Source: Betaproteobacteria bacterium HGW-Betaproteobacteria-14
GTDB taxonomy: Bacteria; Pseudomonadota; Gammaproteobacteria; Burkholderiales; Rhodocyclaceae
Assembly: GCA_002840845.1 (NCBI GenBank)
Contig: PHCS01000004.1
Location: 39,468 to 103,467 of the forward strand
Reading direction: 5' to 3'
Length of the DNA: 64,000 nucleotides
Positions within the stretch are counted from its first letter, which is position 1, and each line of letters opens with the position of its first letter. Shown in pieces: positions 45,939 through 55,530 of this stretch. Both the position numbers and the translations under genes were made by a program. Under the pieces are notes generated by a model that was given only the letters and a program-made list of their open reading frames with translations, did no database searches and was not told where the DNA came from.

Positions 45939-46562
45939 CTATAGTTTTACATTTGGATTGAGCGTGTAGACACCGGTGACGCTGGCTTCCGCCAGGATAT
46001 GCCCCTTGATTGCCTCGCGCACCTGTTGGCCAGTGAATTTACCGTCGACTGGGCAACGGACCATGTCCAGAGCGTAAAGGGTAAACACGTAACGGTGCGG
46101 GATTTCGTCGTTCCAGGGCGGGCAGGGTCCGTCGTAGCCGTAGTAGTCTCCTGCCATATCCTTGTCGTTGGCGAACCAGTTTGTATAGTCATTGATGCCT
46201 TGACGCGCGCCGCGCGCCGTGCCAGGGCCGTTCTTGCCGCGTGGCATGACATCCTGAGAGAACTCACCTGCCTCGATGTGCGAGGGCTGCGGCGGAAGGT
46301 CTACCAGAACCCAATGAAAGAAATCCACCCGAGGCAGCAAAGCGGGCACGCTGCGGCCTTCCTGATTGACATCGTCGCCCTTGCTCGGCACATCGGGGTC
46401 GTGGCAGATCAGGACGAGGGATTTTGTTGCTGCCGGCAGGTCCGACCAGGCCAGATGGGGATTATGGTTGCCGCCCAGGCAGACGTGGTTCTGCTCTTGC
46501 GGGCGGCAGAAAGCGTTGTCGCCATGGATGATGCGGGTGAAGCTTTCAGTCCAGAATTTCAT
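45939..46562 (-). CDS. YbhB/YbcL family PEBP-like protein
   Basis: A 207-residue cytosolic protein of the phosphatidylethanolamine-binding protein (Raf kinase inhibitor-like) family. Recognisable parts are LGGNHNPHLAWSDLPAATKS, LICHDPDVP, and GYDGPCPPWNDEIPHRYVFT with the ligand-pocket histidine. It is longer than E. coli YbhB because of an insertion around GDDVNQEGRSVPALLPRVDF. Function in bacteria is unknown. GAGGAGG sits five bases before the ATG. It is convergent with ggt and 18 bases after murJ. Confidence 0.9.
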   Translation of the reverse strand: MKFWTESFTRIIHGDNAFCRPQEQNHVCLGGNHNPHLAWSDLPAATKSLVLICHDPDVPSKGDDVNQEGRSVPALLPRVDFFHWVLVDLPPQPSHIEAGEFSQDVMPRGKNGPGTARGARQGINDYTNWFANDKDMAGDYYGYDGPCPPWNDEIPHRYVFTLYALDMVRCPVDGKFTGQQVREAIKGHILAEASVTGVYTLNPNVKL

Positions 46563-46580
46563 GATTGCCTCCTCTGAAAT

Positions 46581-48119
46581 TTAGTGACGCCCTTGCTTCG
46601 TGAAATCCTTCAGCCTGAAGCCGAGCAGCCACAGCGTGCCGAAGTAGGCTGCGCCGCCGCCTGCCACGAGTGCCGACAAACGCAACATGCGCGCTACCGG
46701 TGGCGCTCCGATCCAGTTGGCCTGCTGCCCCATGCCGAGCCACAGGGCGGCGCCCATGACTGCCAGTGCGGCGGCCAGCTTCAACGCGAAAACGCCCCAT
46801 CCCGGCTGCGGCATGTAGTCGCCGCGGCGCCTCAGGCCGCGCCAGAGCAGGGCTGCGTTGAGGCATGCAGCCAGCCCGATGGACAGCGCCAGGCCAGCGT
46901 GCTGCAGCGGCACGATGAAGGCGGCGTTCATAACCTGCGTGGCAGCCAAGGTGACGAGAGCGATCTTTACCGGCGTGCGGATATTCTGCCGGGCATAGAA
47001 GCCCGGCGCCAGTACCTTGACGAGGATGAGGCCGGTGAGGCCCACGCTGTAGGCCATCAGGGCATCGCGCGTCATCAGCACGTCATTGGCCTGGAAAGCG
47101 CCATAGTTGAACAGGGTCGAGAGCAGGGGGACAGCGAGGAGGGCAAGCGCCAGGGCGGCCGGAAGGGTCAGCAGGAAGGTGAGCCGAAGCCCCCAGTCGA
47201 GTAGGGCAGAGAACTCGCCACGGTCGTTGTCCGCATGGCTCTTCGCCAGACTGGGCAGCAGGATCGTGCCCAGTGCTGCGCCCAGCAGTCCGGCAGGGAA
47301 TTCCATCAGCCGGTCGGCATAGTACAGCCAGGAGACGCTGCCGCTGGGCAGGAAGGAGGCGAAGATGGTGTTGATGAGCAGCGAGATCTGAGTGACGGAT
47401 ACGCCGAGCAAGGCCGGCAGCATCAACTTGAGGATGCGCTTGACGCCCTCGTCCGCAAGCGAGAACGAGAATCGCGGCAGCATGCCGATCTTCGCCAGGA
47501 ATGGAATCTGCAGGGCGAGTTGCAGCACCCCGCCGAGCAGGACGGCCCAAGCCAGCGCCAGCACCGGCGGATCGAAATAGGGCGCGACGAAGAGCGCCAT
47601 GAAGATGAAGGAGAGATTGAGCAGCACCGGCGTGAAGGCCGGCACGGCAAATCGGCTCCAGGTATTGAGGATGCCGCCGGACAGGGAAACCAGCGAGATA
47701 AACAGGATGTAGGGGAAAGCAATCCGCGTCAGTTCAATGGTCAAATCGAACTTGGCGGCATCTGACGCGAATCCCGGTGCGGTGATGTAAATCAGCACGG
47801 GCGTAATGGCAATCCCGAGGAGCGTGACCGCCAGCAGCGCCAGGAAGAGGAGCGTGGCGACATGGTCGGTCAGTCGGCGCGTATCCTCTGCCTCCCGCTG
47901 ATTCTTGTATTCCGCCAGAATCGGCACGAATGCCTGAGAAAAAGCGCCTTCGGCGAACATGCGCCGCAGCAGGTTGGGGAGGCGGAAGGCTACGAAGAAA
48001 GCGTCGGTGGCGGCGCCTGCGCCGAAGGCCCTGGCAATGACGAAATCGCGCACAAAGCCCAGAATGCGCGACAGCAGCGTCATGCTGCTGACCGTGGCCA
48101 GGACCTTGAGTAGATTCAT
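46581..48119 (-). CDS. murJ: Lipid II flippase MurJ
   Basis: MurJ moves lipid II across the inner membrane for peptidoglycan synthesis. The 512-residue protein has about 14 membrane helices and typical MurJ features: [20 protein letters not shown] at the start, [36 protein letters not shown], and [20 protein letters not shown] in the middle. It is divergent from rpsT, as in many betaproteobacteria. The family's essential charged residues in the early helices are present by eye. Confidence 0.97.
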   Translation of the reverse strand: MNLLKVLATVSSMTLLSRILGFVRDFVIARAFGAGAATDAFFVAFRLPNLLRRMFAEGAFSQAFVPILAEYKNQREAEDTRRLTDHVATLLFLALLAVTLLGIAITPVLIYITAPGFASDAAKFDLTIELTRIAFPYILFISLVSLSGGILNTWSRFAVPAFTPVLLNLSFIFMALFVAPYFDPPVLALAWAVLLGGVLQLALQIPFLAKIGMLPRFSFSLADEGVKRILKLMLPALLGVSVTQISLLINTIFASFLPSGSVSWLYYADRLMEFPAGLLGAALGTILLPSLAKSHADNDRGEFSALLDWGLRLTFLLTLPAALALALLAVPLLSTLFNYGAFQANDVLMTRDALMAYSVGLTGLILVKVLAPGFYARQNIRTPVKIALVTLAATQVMNAAFIVPLQHAGLALSIGLAACLNAALLWRGLRRRGDYMPQPGWGVFALKLAAALAVMGAALWLGMGQQANWIGAPPVARMLRLSALVAGGGAAYFGTLWLLGFRLKDFTKQGRH

Positions 48120-48219
48120 GCCGTAATGGTATCGGCTTTGATGGGCCGCCGCGCAGCTTGCATTCGAGCCGGAAAAGGCCTAAAATTCGCCCCTTTTCCA
48201 AGCCTTAGCAGATCCTCAC

Positions 48220-48480
48220 ATGGCCAATTCAGCACAAGCCCGCAAACGTGCACGTCAGGCGATCAAGCGCCGCGCACGCAATTTCAGCCAGCGCTCCGAA
48301 TTGCGCACCGCCATCAAGAGCGTGCGCAAGGCGATTGCCGCCGGCGACAAGGCTGCCGCCCAGAAAGTGCTCAGCGATTCCATGAGCACCATCGACAGCA
48401 TCGCGGACAAAAAGATCATCCACAAGAACAAGGCGGCTCGCCACAAGAGCCGCCTGTCTGCCGCCATCAAGGCGCTGTAA
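48220..48480 (+). CDS. rpsT: 30S ribosomal protein S20
   Basis: The 86-residue protein ([20 protein letters not shown]) has the S20 pattern, including [20 protein letters not shown] and [20 protein letters not shown]. It binds 16S rRNA early in 30S assembly. It is monocistronic, divergent from murJ and followed by a strong terminator. Confidence 0.98.
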   Translation: MANSAQARKRARQAIKRRARNFSQRSELRTAIKSVRKAIAAGDKAAAQKVLSDSMSTIDSIADKKIIHKNKAARHKSRLSAAIKAL

Positions 48481-48498
48481 GTCGAGGCAAGCCTCTGC

Positions 48499-48533
48499 AA
48501 ATGGCGGCCGGTTCCGGCCGCCATTTTCTTTTC
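48499..48533 (+). terminator. Intrinsic terminator of rpsT
   Basis: An ATGGCGGCCGG / CCGGCCGCCAT stem is followed by TTTCTTTT, about 20 bases after the stop. It is one of the strongest hairpins in the window. Confidence 0.9.
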
Positions 48534-48615
48534 ATGCAGGCATTGGTGCTTTACTCCGTCCGTAGAGAAGATGGACGTCAGCGCAACTGGCCTTCAATTT
48601 CAGGCTGGCTATCTT

Positions 48616-48918
48616 TCAATCATCCGTCTTTTCATCCGGACGACCCGTGTTGATCACCTGTAGTTCATTGTCCTTGGCAAAACCGGCGAGGAAGTTGTAG
48701 GCCATCGGCTCGATGTCGTAGAGGCGGGCCGCCACATATACGCATTTCTCGCCAAGATGGAGGCCGGGTCGTACATAGGGCGAGTAGCTCATGCGGTGAT
48801 CGGTTCCGAAGGCCGACATGATGCCGCAAAGGCGTTCAGCCCAATCGCTGGGGCGGAACTTTTTCCCGTCCAGTGTCATGCCTACAACGATGAAATTTTC
48901 CGGGTGCTTCTCTGACAT
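48616..48918 (-). CDS. DUF3579 family protein
   Basis: A 100-residue soluble protein of a betaproteobacterial family without known function. Conserved parts are NFIVVGMTLDGKKFRPSDWA, ERLCGIMSAFG, and GEKCVYVAARLYDIEPMAYN, ending in FLAGFAKDNELQVI. In relatives the gene is commonly near murJ, rpsT and argD/argF as here, so position is conserved, but no partner is established. Confidence 0.88.
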   Translation of the reverse strand: MSEKHPENFIVVGMTLDGKKFRPSDWAERLCGIMSAFGTDHRMSYSPYVRPGLHLGEKCVYVAARLYDIEPMAYNFLAGFAKDNELQVINTGRPDEKTDD

Positions 48919-49212
48919 GGGCCTTGCGGTCGATGTGCTTGTGGCATGCGACGCGACGGCAGTTTTTTGTATACCGGTATGCGGAATTGCCTACCGAAAC
49001 CAAGACGGGATTTTATCAGATAGCCCCTTATTTTTTATGAGGGCATCAAGCGAACCGAATACCTCACTCTGTGTATGTGTGTATGAAATGTGGATTCTGC
49101 TTAAGAAATAGGCGAAATTTAAAAAATACATTGAAAAATAAAGAGCTAGCTTGCATTATTAGGAATCGGTGCATATACTGCAAGAATCCCATTGACCTAT
49201 ATGGGGATTTAC
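48919..49212. other. AT-rich gene-free stretch
   Basis: About 290 bases between the DUF3579 gene and the small unknown gene, with long A/T-rich runs (49020-49160) unlike the surrounding high-GC DNA. I see no convincing frame, hairpin or RNA gene. It probably holds promoters in both directions. Confidence 0.5.
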
Positions 49213-49434
49213 ATGCAGGCACCCTTGCTGACGAAGTATGGTTTCCGCATCAGAACGAGAGTTGGCCTCGTTGTGGATAACCTGTTGATACCTGGACGCG
49301 ATGCGGCCGAGGCAGAGCGCAAACTGCGTCAGATTTATCGCGACTGCGAAATTCTTGCCAGGAGTTGCCAGCAGCCTGCCGCAAAGGCGGTGCCTGCCAG
49401 TTATGAAGAGGTGATCGCCCTGATCACGCGCTAG
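49213..49434 (+). CDS. Small conserved-looking protein of unknown function
   Basis: A 73-residue protein starting MQAPLLTKYGFRIRTRVGLV, continuing DNLLIPGRDAAEAERKLRQI and ending YEEVIALITR. GGGG sits six bases before the chosen ATG, better than ATGs a few codons upstream. Composition and codon use are like the neighbouring genes, supporting a real gene. I recall similar small proteins in related bacteria but know no function. It is convergent with parA. Confidence 0.65.
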   Translation: MQAPLLTKYGFRIRTRVGLVVDNLLIPGRDAAEAERKLRQIYRDCEILARSCQQPAAKAVPASYEEVIALITR

Positions 49435-49468
49435 GGATGCGATGGGCGGAAACCGCCTTGATCACTCG

Positions 49469-50233
49469 CTAGAGAAAATCCTTCTGAACAAGTTCTTCCG
49501 CCAGCGCGGCATAGTCCTGTGCGCCGCGAGAAGCTGCGGCATGGCTGAAGATATCCCGGTTGCAGGCAGGCGCTTCGGCAATGGCCACGTTTTCCGAGAT
49601 CACCGTTTTGCAGACCTCGTCTCCGAACTGGTCGGTGAGGCGTTTCTGAATTTCAAAGCTCATATTACGGCGCCGGTCGAAACGGGTCAGCAAGTAGCGC
49701 CGCTCTACGCGGCGCTTGAGCACAGGCTCCAACGCCCGCAATGTGCGTTCTACTTGCAGGGCGCCGCGCAGTGCCAGGAAGTCGGATGAAATCGGAACAA
49801 GAAGCCTGTCGGCCGCAAAGACCGCATTGAGGGACAGCACACCGAGAAAGGGGCAACAGTCGATCACCACATTGCGATCATCTTGGTCAGTGTTGAGATC
49901 GTTCAGCCCCTGATTGAGACGGTTCAGGATGGTGGGTCCCTTGCCGAAAGTGGAGTCGACCTTGATGAGTTCGGCGTGGGCGGGAATCAAGTGGCCAATG
50001 CCGTCCCAGCCGACCTCTAGTTCGGCCAGCGCTCGGCCGTCCTGATAGAAGGCATATACGCTGTCGGTGACTTGGCCCAGTGCCTGCCCATGTACTGCAG
50101 ACAGGTGCGCCTGCGGGTCGAGGTCGATCATCAATACCCGCTGTTTCAAGCGCGCCATGGCGGCGGCCAGGTTGAGCGCGGTCGTTGTCTTGCCGACCCC
50201 TCCTTTCTGATTGAAAACGGCGATGCGAGGCAT
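49469..50233 (-). CDS. ParA-family ATPase
   Basis: A 254-residue deviant-Walker ATPase. It has the P-loop FNQKGGVGKTTTALNLAAAM, the Walker A' aspartate in VLMIDLDPQAHLS, and RNVVIDCCPFLGVLSLNAVF with IPISSDFLALRG-like residues downstream. ParA/MinD proteins position DNA or protein cargo by dynamic binding. No parB, cargo gene or centromere-like repeat array is adjacent, so it is an orphan of unknown cargo. The ATG at 50233 has no ribosome site, and a TATACT lies a few bases upstream, so the mRNA might be leaderless. It is divergent from argD. Confidence 0.85.
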   Translation of the reverse strand: MPRIAVFNQKGGVGKTTTALNLAAAMARLKQRVLMIDLDPQAHLSAVHGQALGQVTDSVYAFYQDGRALAELEVGWDGIGHLIPAHAELIKVDSTFGKGPTILNRLNQGLNDLNTDQDDRNVVIDCCPFLGVLSLNAVFAADRLLVPISSDFLALRGALQVERTLRALEPVLKRRVERRYLLTRFDRRRNMSFEIQKRLTDQFGDEVCKTVISENVAIAEAPACNRDIFSHAAASRGAQDYAALAEELVQKDFL

Positions 50234-50271
50234 GCCGGCCAGTATATACAAACAGGGCTTTTTCACTTAAG

Positions 50272-50322
50272 ATGTGCATGTCAGCAAGGCGGCGCGAGCC
50301 GCCTTTCGCTTTTTGCAATTGA
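50272..50322 (+). CDS. Possible arginine leader peptide of argD
   Basis: A 16-codon frame reads MCMSARRREPPFAFCN. Its three consecutive arginine codons (AGG CGG CGC, 50287-50295) fall in the 5' arm of the hairpin at 50286-50305, and its stop lies 17 bases before argD. This is the layout of a transcription attenuator. There is no strong ribosome site, and GC-rich stems often read as arginine, so chance is possible. Confidence 0.35.
   Translation: MCMSARRREPPFAFCN
50286..50314 (+). terminator. Terminator-like hairpin upstream of argD (possible attenuator)
   Basis: AAGGCGGC / GCCGCCTT with a GCGA tetraloop is followed by TCGCTTTTT. It points toward argD with no upstream gene on that strand for 850 bases, so it is more likely an attenuator than the end of a transcript. 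Confidence 0.6.
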
Positions 50323-50339
50323 TATTTGCAGAATCGATT

Positions 50340-51509
50340 ATGTCGCACCTGATGAACACCTATACCCGACTGCCCGTGGCGTTTGCCCACGGGCAGGGCG
50401 CCAGAGTCTTCGACGAAGCCGGCCGCGGCTATCTGGATGCGCTGGCAGGCATCGCCGTATCCACGCTCGGACATGCCCATCCGCGCCTGATTAAGGCCAT
50501 TGCCGATCAGGCCGGGCGCCTTCTGCATACTTCGAACATCTATCGCATCCGCGAGCAGGAACAACTCGGCGATCGCCTGGCAACGCTGTCAGGCATGGAC
50601 GAGGTATTTCTCTGCAATTCCGGCTGCGAGGCCAATGAGGCTGCCATCAAGTTGGCGCGCCTGTTCGGTCACCAGAATGGTGTTGATGTTCCTGCCATCG
50701 TCGTCATGGAGAAGGCCTTCCACGGGCGCACGCTGGCCACGCTTTCCGCCACGGGCAACCGCAAGGTACAGGCCGGCTTCGAACCGCTGGTCGGTGGCTT
50801 TGTGCGCGTGCCCTTTGACGATCTAGAAGCAGTCGAGCAGGTCGCCGCCAACAACCAGAGCGTCGTGGCCGTTCTGATCGAGCCGATCCAGGGGGAGGGC
50901 GGCATCAATATCGCCCATGCCGAATACCTGCAGGGACTGCGACGCATTTGCGACGAGCGCGGCTGGCTGCTCATGTTCGATGAAGTGCAGTGCGGCATCG
51001 GCCGTACCGGCCGCTGGTTCGCCTGTCAGCATGCGGGCGTGATGCCGGATGTGATGACCCTGGCCAAGGGGCTCGGCTCTGGCGTGCCGATAGGCGCCTG
51101 CCTCGCCGCAGGGAAGGCTGCCGGCGTATTCAAGCCAGGCAACCATGGGTCCACCTTCGGCGGCAACCCGCTCGCCAGCACGGCGGCGCTGACCACGCTT
51201 GCGGTGATCGAGGAGGACGGGCTGCTCAAGCGCGCTGCCGATCTCGGCGAGCAACTTCGCGGCGATTTCGCCCGCGCGCTCGATGGGCAGGCTGGCGTCG
51301 TAGCCATACGCGGCGACGGCCTCATGATCGGCATCGAGCTGGATCGCGACTGTGGCGAACTGGTGGCGCGGGCGCTCGATCGCGGGCTGCTCATCAATGT
51401 CACGGCGTACAGGGTCATACGCCTGCTGCCATCGCTCGTGTTCACCGACGATGATGCGCGGGAACTCGTTTCAATTCTCGCGCCGTTGATCAGCGAATTC
51501 CTCGCATAG
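50340..51509 (+). CDS. argD: Acetylornithine/succinyldiaminopimelate-type aminotransferase
   Basis: A PLP enzyme of 389 residues that makes N-acetylornithine in arginine synthesis and may also act in the lysine pathway. Class III signatures are present: VFLCNSGCEANEAAIKLARL, the PLP aspartate in LLMFDEVQCGIGRTGRWFA and the PLP lysine in MTLAKGLGSGVPIGACLA. The ATG follows a short leader with a hairpin; a GTG frame from 50274 reading into it is unlikely. argF starts 19 bases downstream, then argG: an arginine operon. The start MSHLMNTYTRLPVAFAHGQG is typical. Confidence 0.94.
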   Translation: MSHLMNTYTRLPVAFAHGQGARVFDEAGRGYLDALAGIAVSTLGHAHPRLIKAIADQAGRLLHTSNIYRIREQEQLGDRLATLSGMDEVFLCNSGCEANEAAIKLARLFGHQNGVDVPAIVVMEKAFHGRTLATLSATGNRKVQAGFEPLVGGFVRVPFDDLEAVEQVAANNQSVVAVLIEPIQGEGGINIAHAEYLQGLRRICDERGWLLMFDEVQCGIGRTGRWFACQHAGVMPDVMTLAKGLGSGVPIGACLAAGKAAGVFKPGNHGSTFGGNPLASTAALTTLAVIEEDGLLKRAADLGEQLRGDFARALDGQAGVVAIRGDGLMIGIELDRDCGELVARALDRGLLINVTAYRVIRLLPSLVFTDDDARELVSILAPLISEFLA

Positions 51510-51528
51510 GGTCTCTGGTGTTCAGCAC

Positions 51529-52452
51529 ATGGCCGCGCCGAAGCATTTTCTGCAGTTGAAGGACTTTTCCCGCGAAGAGCTGGAACATGTCTTTGCCCGC
51601 ACGCGCTGGATCAAGGACAAGTTCAAGCGCTACGAGCCCTACCATCCGCTGTTCGACCGTACGCTGGTGATGATCTTCGAGAAGCAGAGCACGCGCACGC
51701 GGTTGTCCTTCGAGGCCGGCATGCATCAACTGGGTGGCACCGCCATTTACCTCAATACGCGGGACACGCAACTGGGACGCGGCGAGCCGGTCGAGGACGC
51801 GGCCGAGGTCATTTCCCGCATGTGCGACATCGTCATGATCCGCACCTTCGAACAGGACATCATCGAACGCTTTGCAGGGCATTCGCGCGTGCCGCTCATC
51901 AACGGGCTGACCAACGAGTATCATCCCTGCCAGATTCTCGCCGACATCTACACTTTCATCGAGCATCGCGGCTCAATCAAGGGCAAAACGGTGGCCTGGA
52001 TCGGGGACTCAAATAATGTCTGCAACACCTGGCTGCAGGCGGCCGAGGTGTTCGGCTTCAATGTGCATGTATCGACCCCGCCCGGCTACGAAGTCGAGCC
52101 CGAGCGCGCAGGCCTGTATGGCACCGATCATTATGAGGAATTCGCCGACCCTATGGATGCCGCACGGGACGCCGATCTCGTAACCACCGACGTGTGGACC
52201 TCGATGGGCTTCGAGGAGGAGAACGAGGCGCGGCGGCGTGCCTTCGAGGACTGGCAGGTGGATGAAGAGATGATGCGCCGGGCGAAACCGGACGCGCTTT
52301 TCATGCACTGCCTGCCAGCCCACCGCGGCGAAGAAGTTTCCGCCGAGGTCATAGACGGACCGCGGAGCGTGGTGTGGGACGAGGCAGAAAACAGGTTGCA
52401 TACCCAGAAGGCCCTCATGGAGTACTTGCTCCTGGGGCGTGTGAACCCCTGA
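51529..52452 (+). CDS. argF: Ornithine carbamoyltransferase ArgF
   Basis: ArgF joins carbamoyl phosphate and ornithine to citrulline. The 307-residue protein has the carbamoyl-phosphate motif KQSTRTRLSFEAG near residues 52-64, HPCQILADIYT, and the ornithine motif FMHCLPAHRGEEV about residue 265. Length is typical of the anabolic enzyme. It lies 19 bases after argD and 18 before argG, so the three steps are co-expressed. Confidence 0.98.
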   Translation: MAAPKHFLQLKDFSREELEHVFARTRWIKDKFKRYEPYHPLFDRTLVMIFEKQSTRTRLSFEAGMHQLGGTAIYLNTRDTQLGRGEPVEDAAEVISRMCDIVMIRTFEQDIIERFAGHSRVPLINGLTNEYHPCQILADIYTFIEHRGSIKGKTVAWIGDSNNVCNTWLQAAEVFGFNVHVSTPPGYEVEPERAGLYGTDHYEEFADPMDAARDADLVTTDVWTSMGFEEENEARRRAFEDWQVDEEMMRRAKPDALFMHCLPAHRGEEVSAEVIDGPRSVVWDEAENRLHTQKALMEYLLLGRVNP

Positions 52453-52470
52453 TTAAATCATTGACCCAAC

Positions 52471-53721
52471 ATGAGTTCAGCGAAAAAAAAGACATCCGGC
52501 ATCAAGAAAGTCGTGCTTGCCTATTCGGGCGGCCTCGATACCTCCGTCATCCTCAAGTGGCTGCAGGACACCTACGGCTGCGAGGTGGTGACCTTCACAG
52601 CCGACCTCGGCCAGGGCGAGGAACTTGAGCCGGCACGTGCCAAGGCGCTTCAGTTCGGCATCAAGAAGAAGAACATCTTCATCGACGACCTGCGCGAGGA
52701 GTTCGTGCGCGACTTCGTCTTTCCGATGTTCCGCTGCAACACCGTATACGAGGGCGAATATCTGCTCGGCACCTCGATCGCCCGGCCGCTCATCGCCAAG
52801 CGACTGGTGGAGATTGCCAAAGCGACCGGTGCCGAGGCCATCGCGCACGGCGCTACCGGCAAGGGCAACGACCAGGTTCGCTTTGAACTGGGCGCCTATG
52901 CGCTGATGCCGAACGTCAAGGTTGTCGCCCCATGGCGCGAATGGGATCTGCTCTCGCGTGAAAAGCTGATGGCCTATGCCGAGACGCACGGCATTCCGGT
53001 GGACATGAAGCACAGAAAGGGCGGCTCGCCCTATTCCATGGACGCCAATCTGCTGCACATCTCCTATGAAGGCCGCCATTTGGAGGATCCGGCTGCCGAA
53101 GCAGAGGAGTCGATGTGGCGTTGGACGGTGTCTCCCGAGAAGGCGCCGAACAAGGCCGAGTACCTCGATCTCGAATTCAGGCAGGGCGATCTTGTCGCCC
53201 TCGACGGCAAGAAAATGAAGGCCCACCAACTGCTCGCCACGCTCAACCAGATCGGCGGCAGGCATGGCATCGGCCGCCTCGACCTGGTCGAAAACCGCTA
53301 CGTCGGCATGAAGTCACGCGGCTGCTACGAAACTCCGGGCGGTACCATCCTGCTCAAGGCGCACCGCGCCATCGAGTCGGTGTGCCTCGACCGCGAAGTG
53401 GCGCACCTGAAGGACGATCTCATGCCGCGCTACGCCAGCCTGATCTACAACGGCTACTGGTGGAGTCCGGAGCGTCGCGCCCTGCAGGCGCTGATCGACC
53501 ACACCCAGCAGACCGTGAATGGCTGGGTGCGGCTCAAGCTCTACAAGGGCAACGTCATTCTCGTCGGCCGCGACTCGAAGAGCGATTCGCTGTTCGACCC
53601 GACCATCGCCACCTTCGAGGACGATGCCGGCGCCTACGACCAGCGCGACGCGGGCGGCTTCATCAAGCTCAACGCCCTGCGCATGCGTATCGCCGCGAAC
53701 CGCGCCCGGCGCAAGCGCTGA
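52471..53721 (+). CDS. argG: Argininosuccinate synthase ArgG
   Basis: ArgG condenses citrulline and aspartate with ATP. The 416-residue protein has the P-loop-like [20 protein letters not shown], then [20 protein letters not shown] and [20 protein letters not shown] near residue 280. The long N-terminus ([13 protein letters not shown]) is usual in betaproteobacteria. Argininosuccinate lyase is not in the window. The DUF2788 gene follows by 14 bases. Confidence 0.98.
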   Translation: MSSAKKKTSGIKKVVLAYSGGLDTSVILKWLQDTYGCEVVTFTADLGQGEELEPARAKALQFGIKKKNIFIDDLREEFVRDFVFPMFRCNTVYEGEYLLGTSIARPLIAKRLVEIAKATGAEAIAHGATGKGNDQVRFELGAYALMPNVKVVAPWREWDLLSREKLMAYAETHGIPVDMKHRKGGSPYSMDANLLHISYEGRHLEDPAAEAEESMWRWTVSPEKAPNKAEYLDLEFRQGDLVALDGKKMKAHQLLATLNQIGGRHGIGRLDLVENRYVGMKSRGCYETPGGTILLKAHRAIESVCLDREVAHLKDDLMPRYASLIYNGYWWSPERRALQALIDHTQQTVNGWVRLKLYKGNVILVGRDSKSDSLFDPTIATFEDDAGAYDQRDAGGFIKLNALRMRIAANRARRKR

Positions 53722-53735
53722 GGAACTCGGCGGAG

Positions 53736-53957
53736 ATGCCGGGGACGATCTTCGGCTATAGCGAAGCGGAGATTGCCGAGTTCGGCCTGACGTTCGGCCT
53801 GACGGCGTTCATCCTGTACATGCTGTTTATCATCGGCGAGCTGGCCTGGCGCTCGAAGGCCGGCAAGATGGGCACGTTCATTTTATTCTTCGTTCTGGCC
53901 TTCGGCATGCTCGGCTTTGCCGCCAAGGCCATCATCAAGAAGCTGTGGGGAATCTGA
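53736..53957 (+). CDS. DUF2788 family small membrane protein
   Basis: A 73-residue protein with two membrane helices ([20 protein letters not shown] and [20 protein letters not shown]) and a conserved start [13 protein letters not shown]. The family is found in beta- and gammaproteobacteria without known function. It is placed between argG and ppnP with 14 and 1 base gaps, suggesting cotranscription. GGCGGAG precedes the ATG. Confidence 0.85.
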   Translation: MPGTIFGYSEAEIAEFGLTFGLTAFILYMLFIIGELAWRSKAGKMGTFILFFVLAFGMLGFAAKAIIKKLWGI

Positions 53958-53958
53958 A

Positions 53959-54282
53959 ATGCCAGAAATGAAAGATGCATTTGACAATGTTTCCGTGGTC
54001 AAGAAGGCCAATGTCTATTTCGACGGCAAGTGCGTCAGCCATTCCGTGCTGTTTGCCGACGGCACGAAGAAGAGCGTCGGCGTCATTTTTCCGTCGCAGC
54101 TCGTTTTCAACACAGGCGCGCCGGAGGTCATGGAGATCAATGGCGGCCGTTGCCGCGTGCGCCTGAAGGGCGAAAGTCAGTGGCGGGAATACGGCGCCGG
54201 CGAGCAGTTCAGTGTGCCGGGCGACAACAGTTTCGACATCGAGACGGTCGAGCTGCTGGACTACGTCTGCCATTTCGGGTAA
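53959..54282 (+). CDS. ppnP: Pyrimidine/purine nucleoside phosphorylase PpnP
   Basis: A 107-residue cupin-like protein of the YaiE/PpnP family, which phosphorolyses diverse nucleosides. The body [40 protein letters not shown] and [15 protein letters not shown] is characteristic. An alternative ATG three codons downstream cannot be excluded. It lies one base after DUF2788 and 32 bases before the yajQ-like gene. Confidence 0.92.
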   Translation: MPEMKDAFDNVSVVKKANVYFDGKCVSHSVLFADGTKKSVGVIFPSQLVFNTGAPEVMEINGGRCRVRLKGESQWREYGAGEQFSVPGDNSFDIETVELLDYVCHFG

Positions 54283-54314
54283 TCGGCCCCATCACATTCC
54301 CAGCGGAGGAAGCC

Positions 54315-54800
54315 ATGCCGTCATTCGATATCGTTTCCGAGGTCAATCAGGTCGAACTGCGCAATGCCATTGAGCAGTCCAACAAGGAGATCGCCAATCG
54401 CTTCGACTTCAAGGGGTCCGACGCCCGCATCGAGCAGGGCGAGGACACGCTGACCCTGTATGCCGACGACGAGTTCAAGCTCGACCAGGTCTATGACATT
54501 CTCACTGCCAAGTTCGCCAAGCGTGGCGTTGACGTGCGCTTTGTCGAGCGCGGTGAAGTGGAGAAAGTGAGCGGCAACAAGGTCAAGCAGATTGCCGCGG
54601 TGAAGGAGGGCGTGGCCGGAGAGTTGGCGAAGAAGATCGTCAAAGCCATCAAGGACAGCAAACTCAAGGCGCAGGCCAGCATCCAGGGGGAGGCAGTTCG
54701 CGTCTCCAGCGCCAAGAAGGATATCCTGCAGGAAGCCATTGCGCTGGTGAGGAAGGCCATCACCGACGTGCCGCTGCAGTTCAACAATTTCCGGGATTGA
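54315..54800 (+). CDS. YajQ family nucleotide-binding protein
   Basis: A 161-residue protein starting [20 protein letters not shown] with the family's [20 protein letters not shown] and [13 protein letters not shown] ends. YajQ proteins bind cyclic di-GMP in Xanthomonas and influence virulence gene expression; elsewhere they are general nucleic-acid or nucleotide binders. GGAGGAAG precedes the ATG. Its stop directly abuts the stop of the convergent amidotransferase gene. Confidence 0.95.
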   Translation: MPSFDIVSEVNQVELRNAIEQSNKEIANRFDFKGSDARIEQGEDTLTLYADDEFKLDQVYDILTAKFAKRGVDVRFVERGEVEKVSGNKVKQIAAVKEGVAGELAKKIVKAIKDSKLKAQASIQGEAVRVSSAKKDILQEAIALVRKAITDVPLQFNNFRD

Positions 54801-55508
54801 TCAGGTCCGCGCCAATCCTTCGATCCAGCGAGTGTAGATGCGGTCGGCGACGGCGTTGAGCGCCGCCACCTTGGGCACCATGCCCGCCTGCATGATTTCC
54901 GGCGATTGCACGGCCGGGCTGTCCGATGCGGCGATTTCCGCCGCGCCGTCATGGCACCACTGCCGGATCATGTCCGCCGTCATCTCGACATGGCACTGCA
55001 TGCCGAACACCTTGCCCAGCGCGTAGGCCTGATTGGCACAATGGGTGCTCTCCAGCAGGCGCACGGCACCAGGCGGAATGCTGAAGGTCTCCCCATGCCA
55101 GTGGAATGTTTCGAAGCCGTCCAGCCCACCGAACCAGGATTGCGCATCGGCATTATCCAGTACACGTACAGATCCCCAGCCGATCTCCTTGATCGGGGCC
55201 TTCGTGATGATGCCGCCGAGCGCTTTGGCGATGAGTTGGCCGCCGAGACAATGGCCCAGCACCGGAATATCGGCGGCGACGGCAGCGCGGACCAGTGCGC
55301 AAGATTGGGCGACCCAGGGCAGGGGGTCGTTGACGCTCATGGGGCCACCCATGAAAACAAGGCCCAAGAAGTCCTCGATGCCCGTTGGAACGGATTCCTG
55401 TTGGTCGATTCGGACAAGCTGCCAGGGGATCGAGTGACGGTCGAGGAATGTGGCAAAATAGCCCGGACCTTCGGAGCGGAAATGGCGGAAGATGGCGATC
55501 GGTTTCAT
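54801..55508 (-). CDS. Class I glutamine amidotransferase-like protein
   Basis: A 235-residue stand-alone GATase1 domain, similar to GMP-synthase-like amidotransferases. The nucleophile elbow GHCLGGQLIAKALGG contains the catalytic cysteine. MQCHVEMTADMIRQW gives the His and Glu of the triad, and FMGGPMSVND is the oxyanion region. The partner synthetase is unknown. Such proteins often act in gamma-glutamyl compound breakdown or remain unassigned. It is divergent from the aspartic protease gene. Confidence 0.9.
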   Translation of the reverse strand: MKPIAIFRHFRSEGPGYFATFLDRHSIPWQLVRIDQQESVPTGIEDFLGLVFMGGPMSVNDPLPWVAQSCALVRAAVAADIPVLGHCLGGQLIAKALGGIITKAPIKEIGWGSVRVLDNADAQSWFGGLDGFETFHWHGETFSIPPGAVRLLESTHCANQAYALGKVFGMQCHVEMTADMIRQWCHDGAAEIAASDSPAVQSPEIMQAGMVPKVAALNAVADRIYTRWIEGLART

Positions 55509-55530
55509 TAACTGTCAATGGGTGCGTCGG

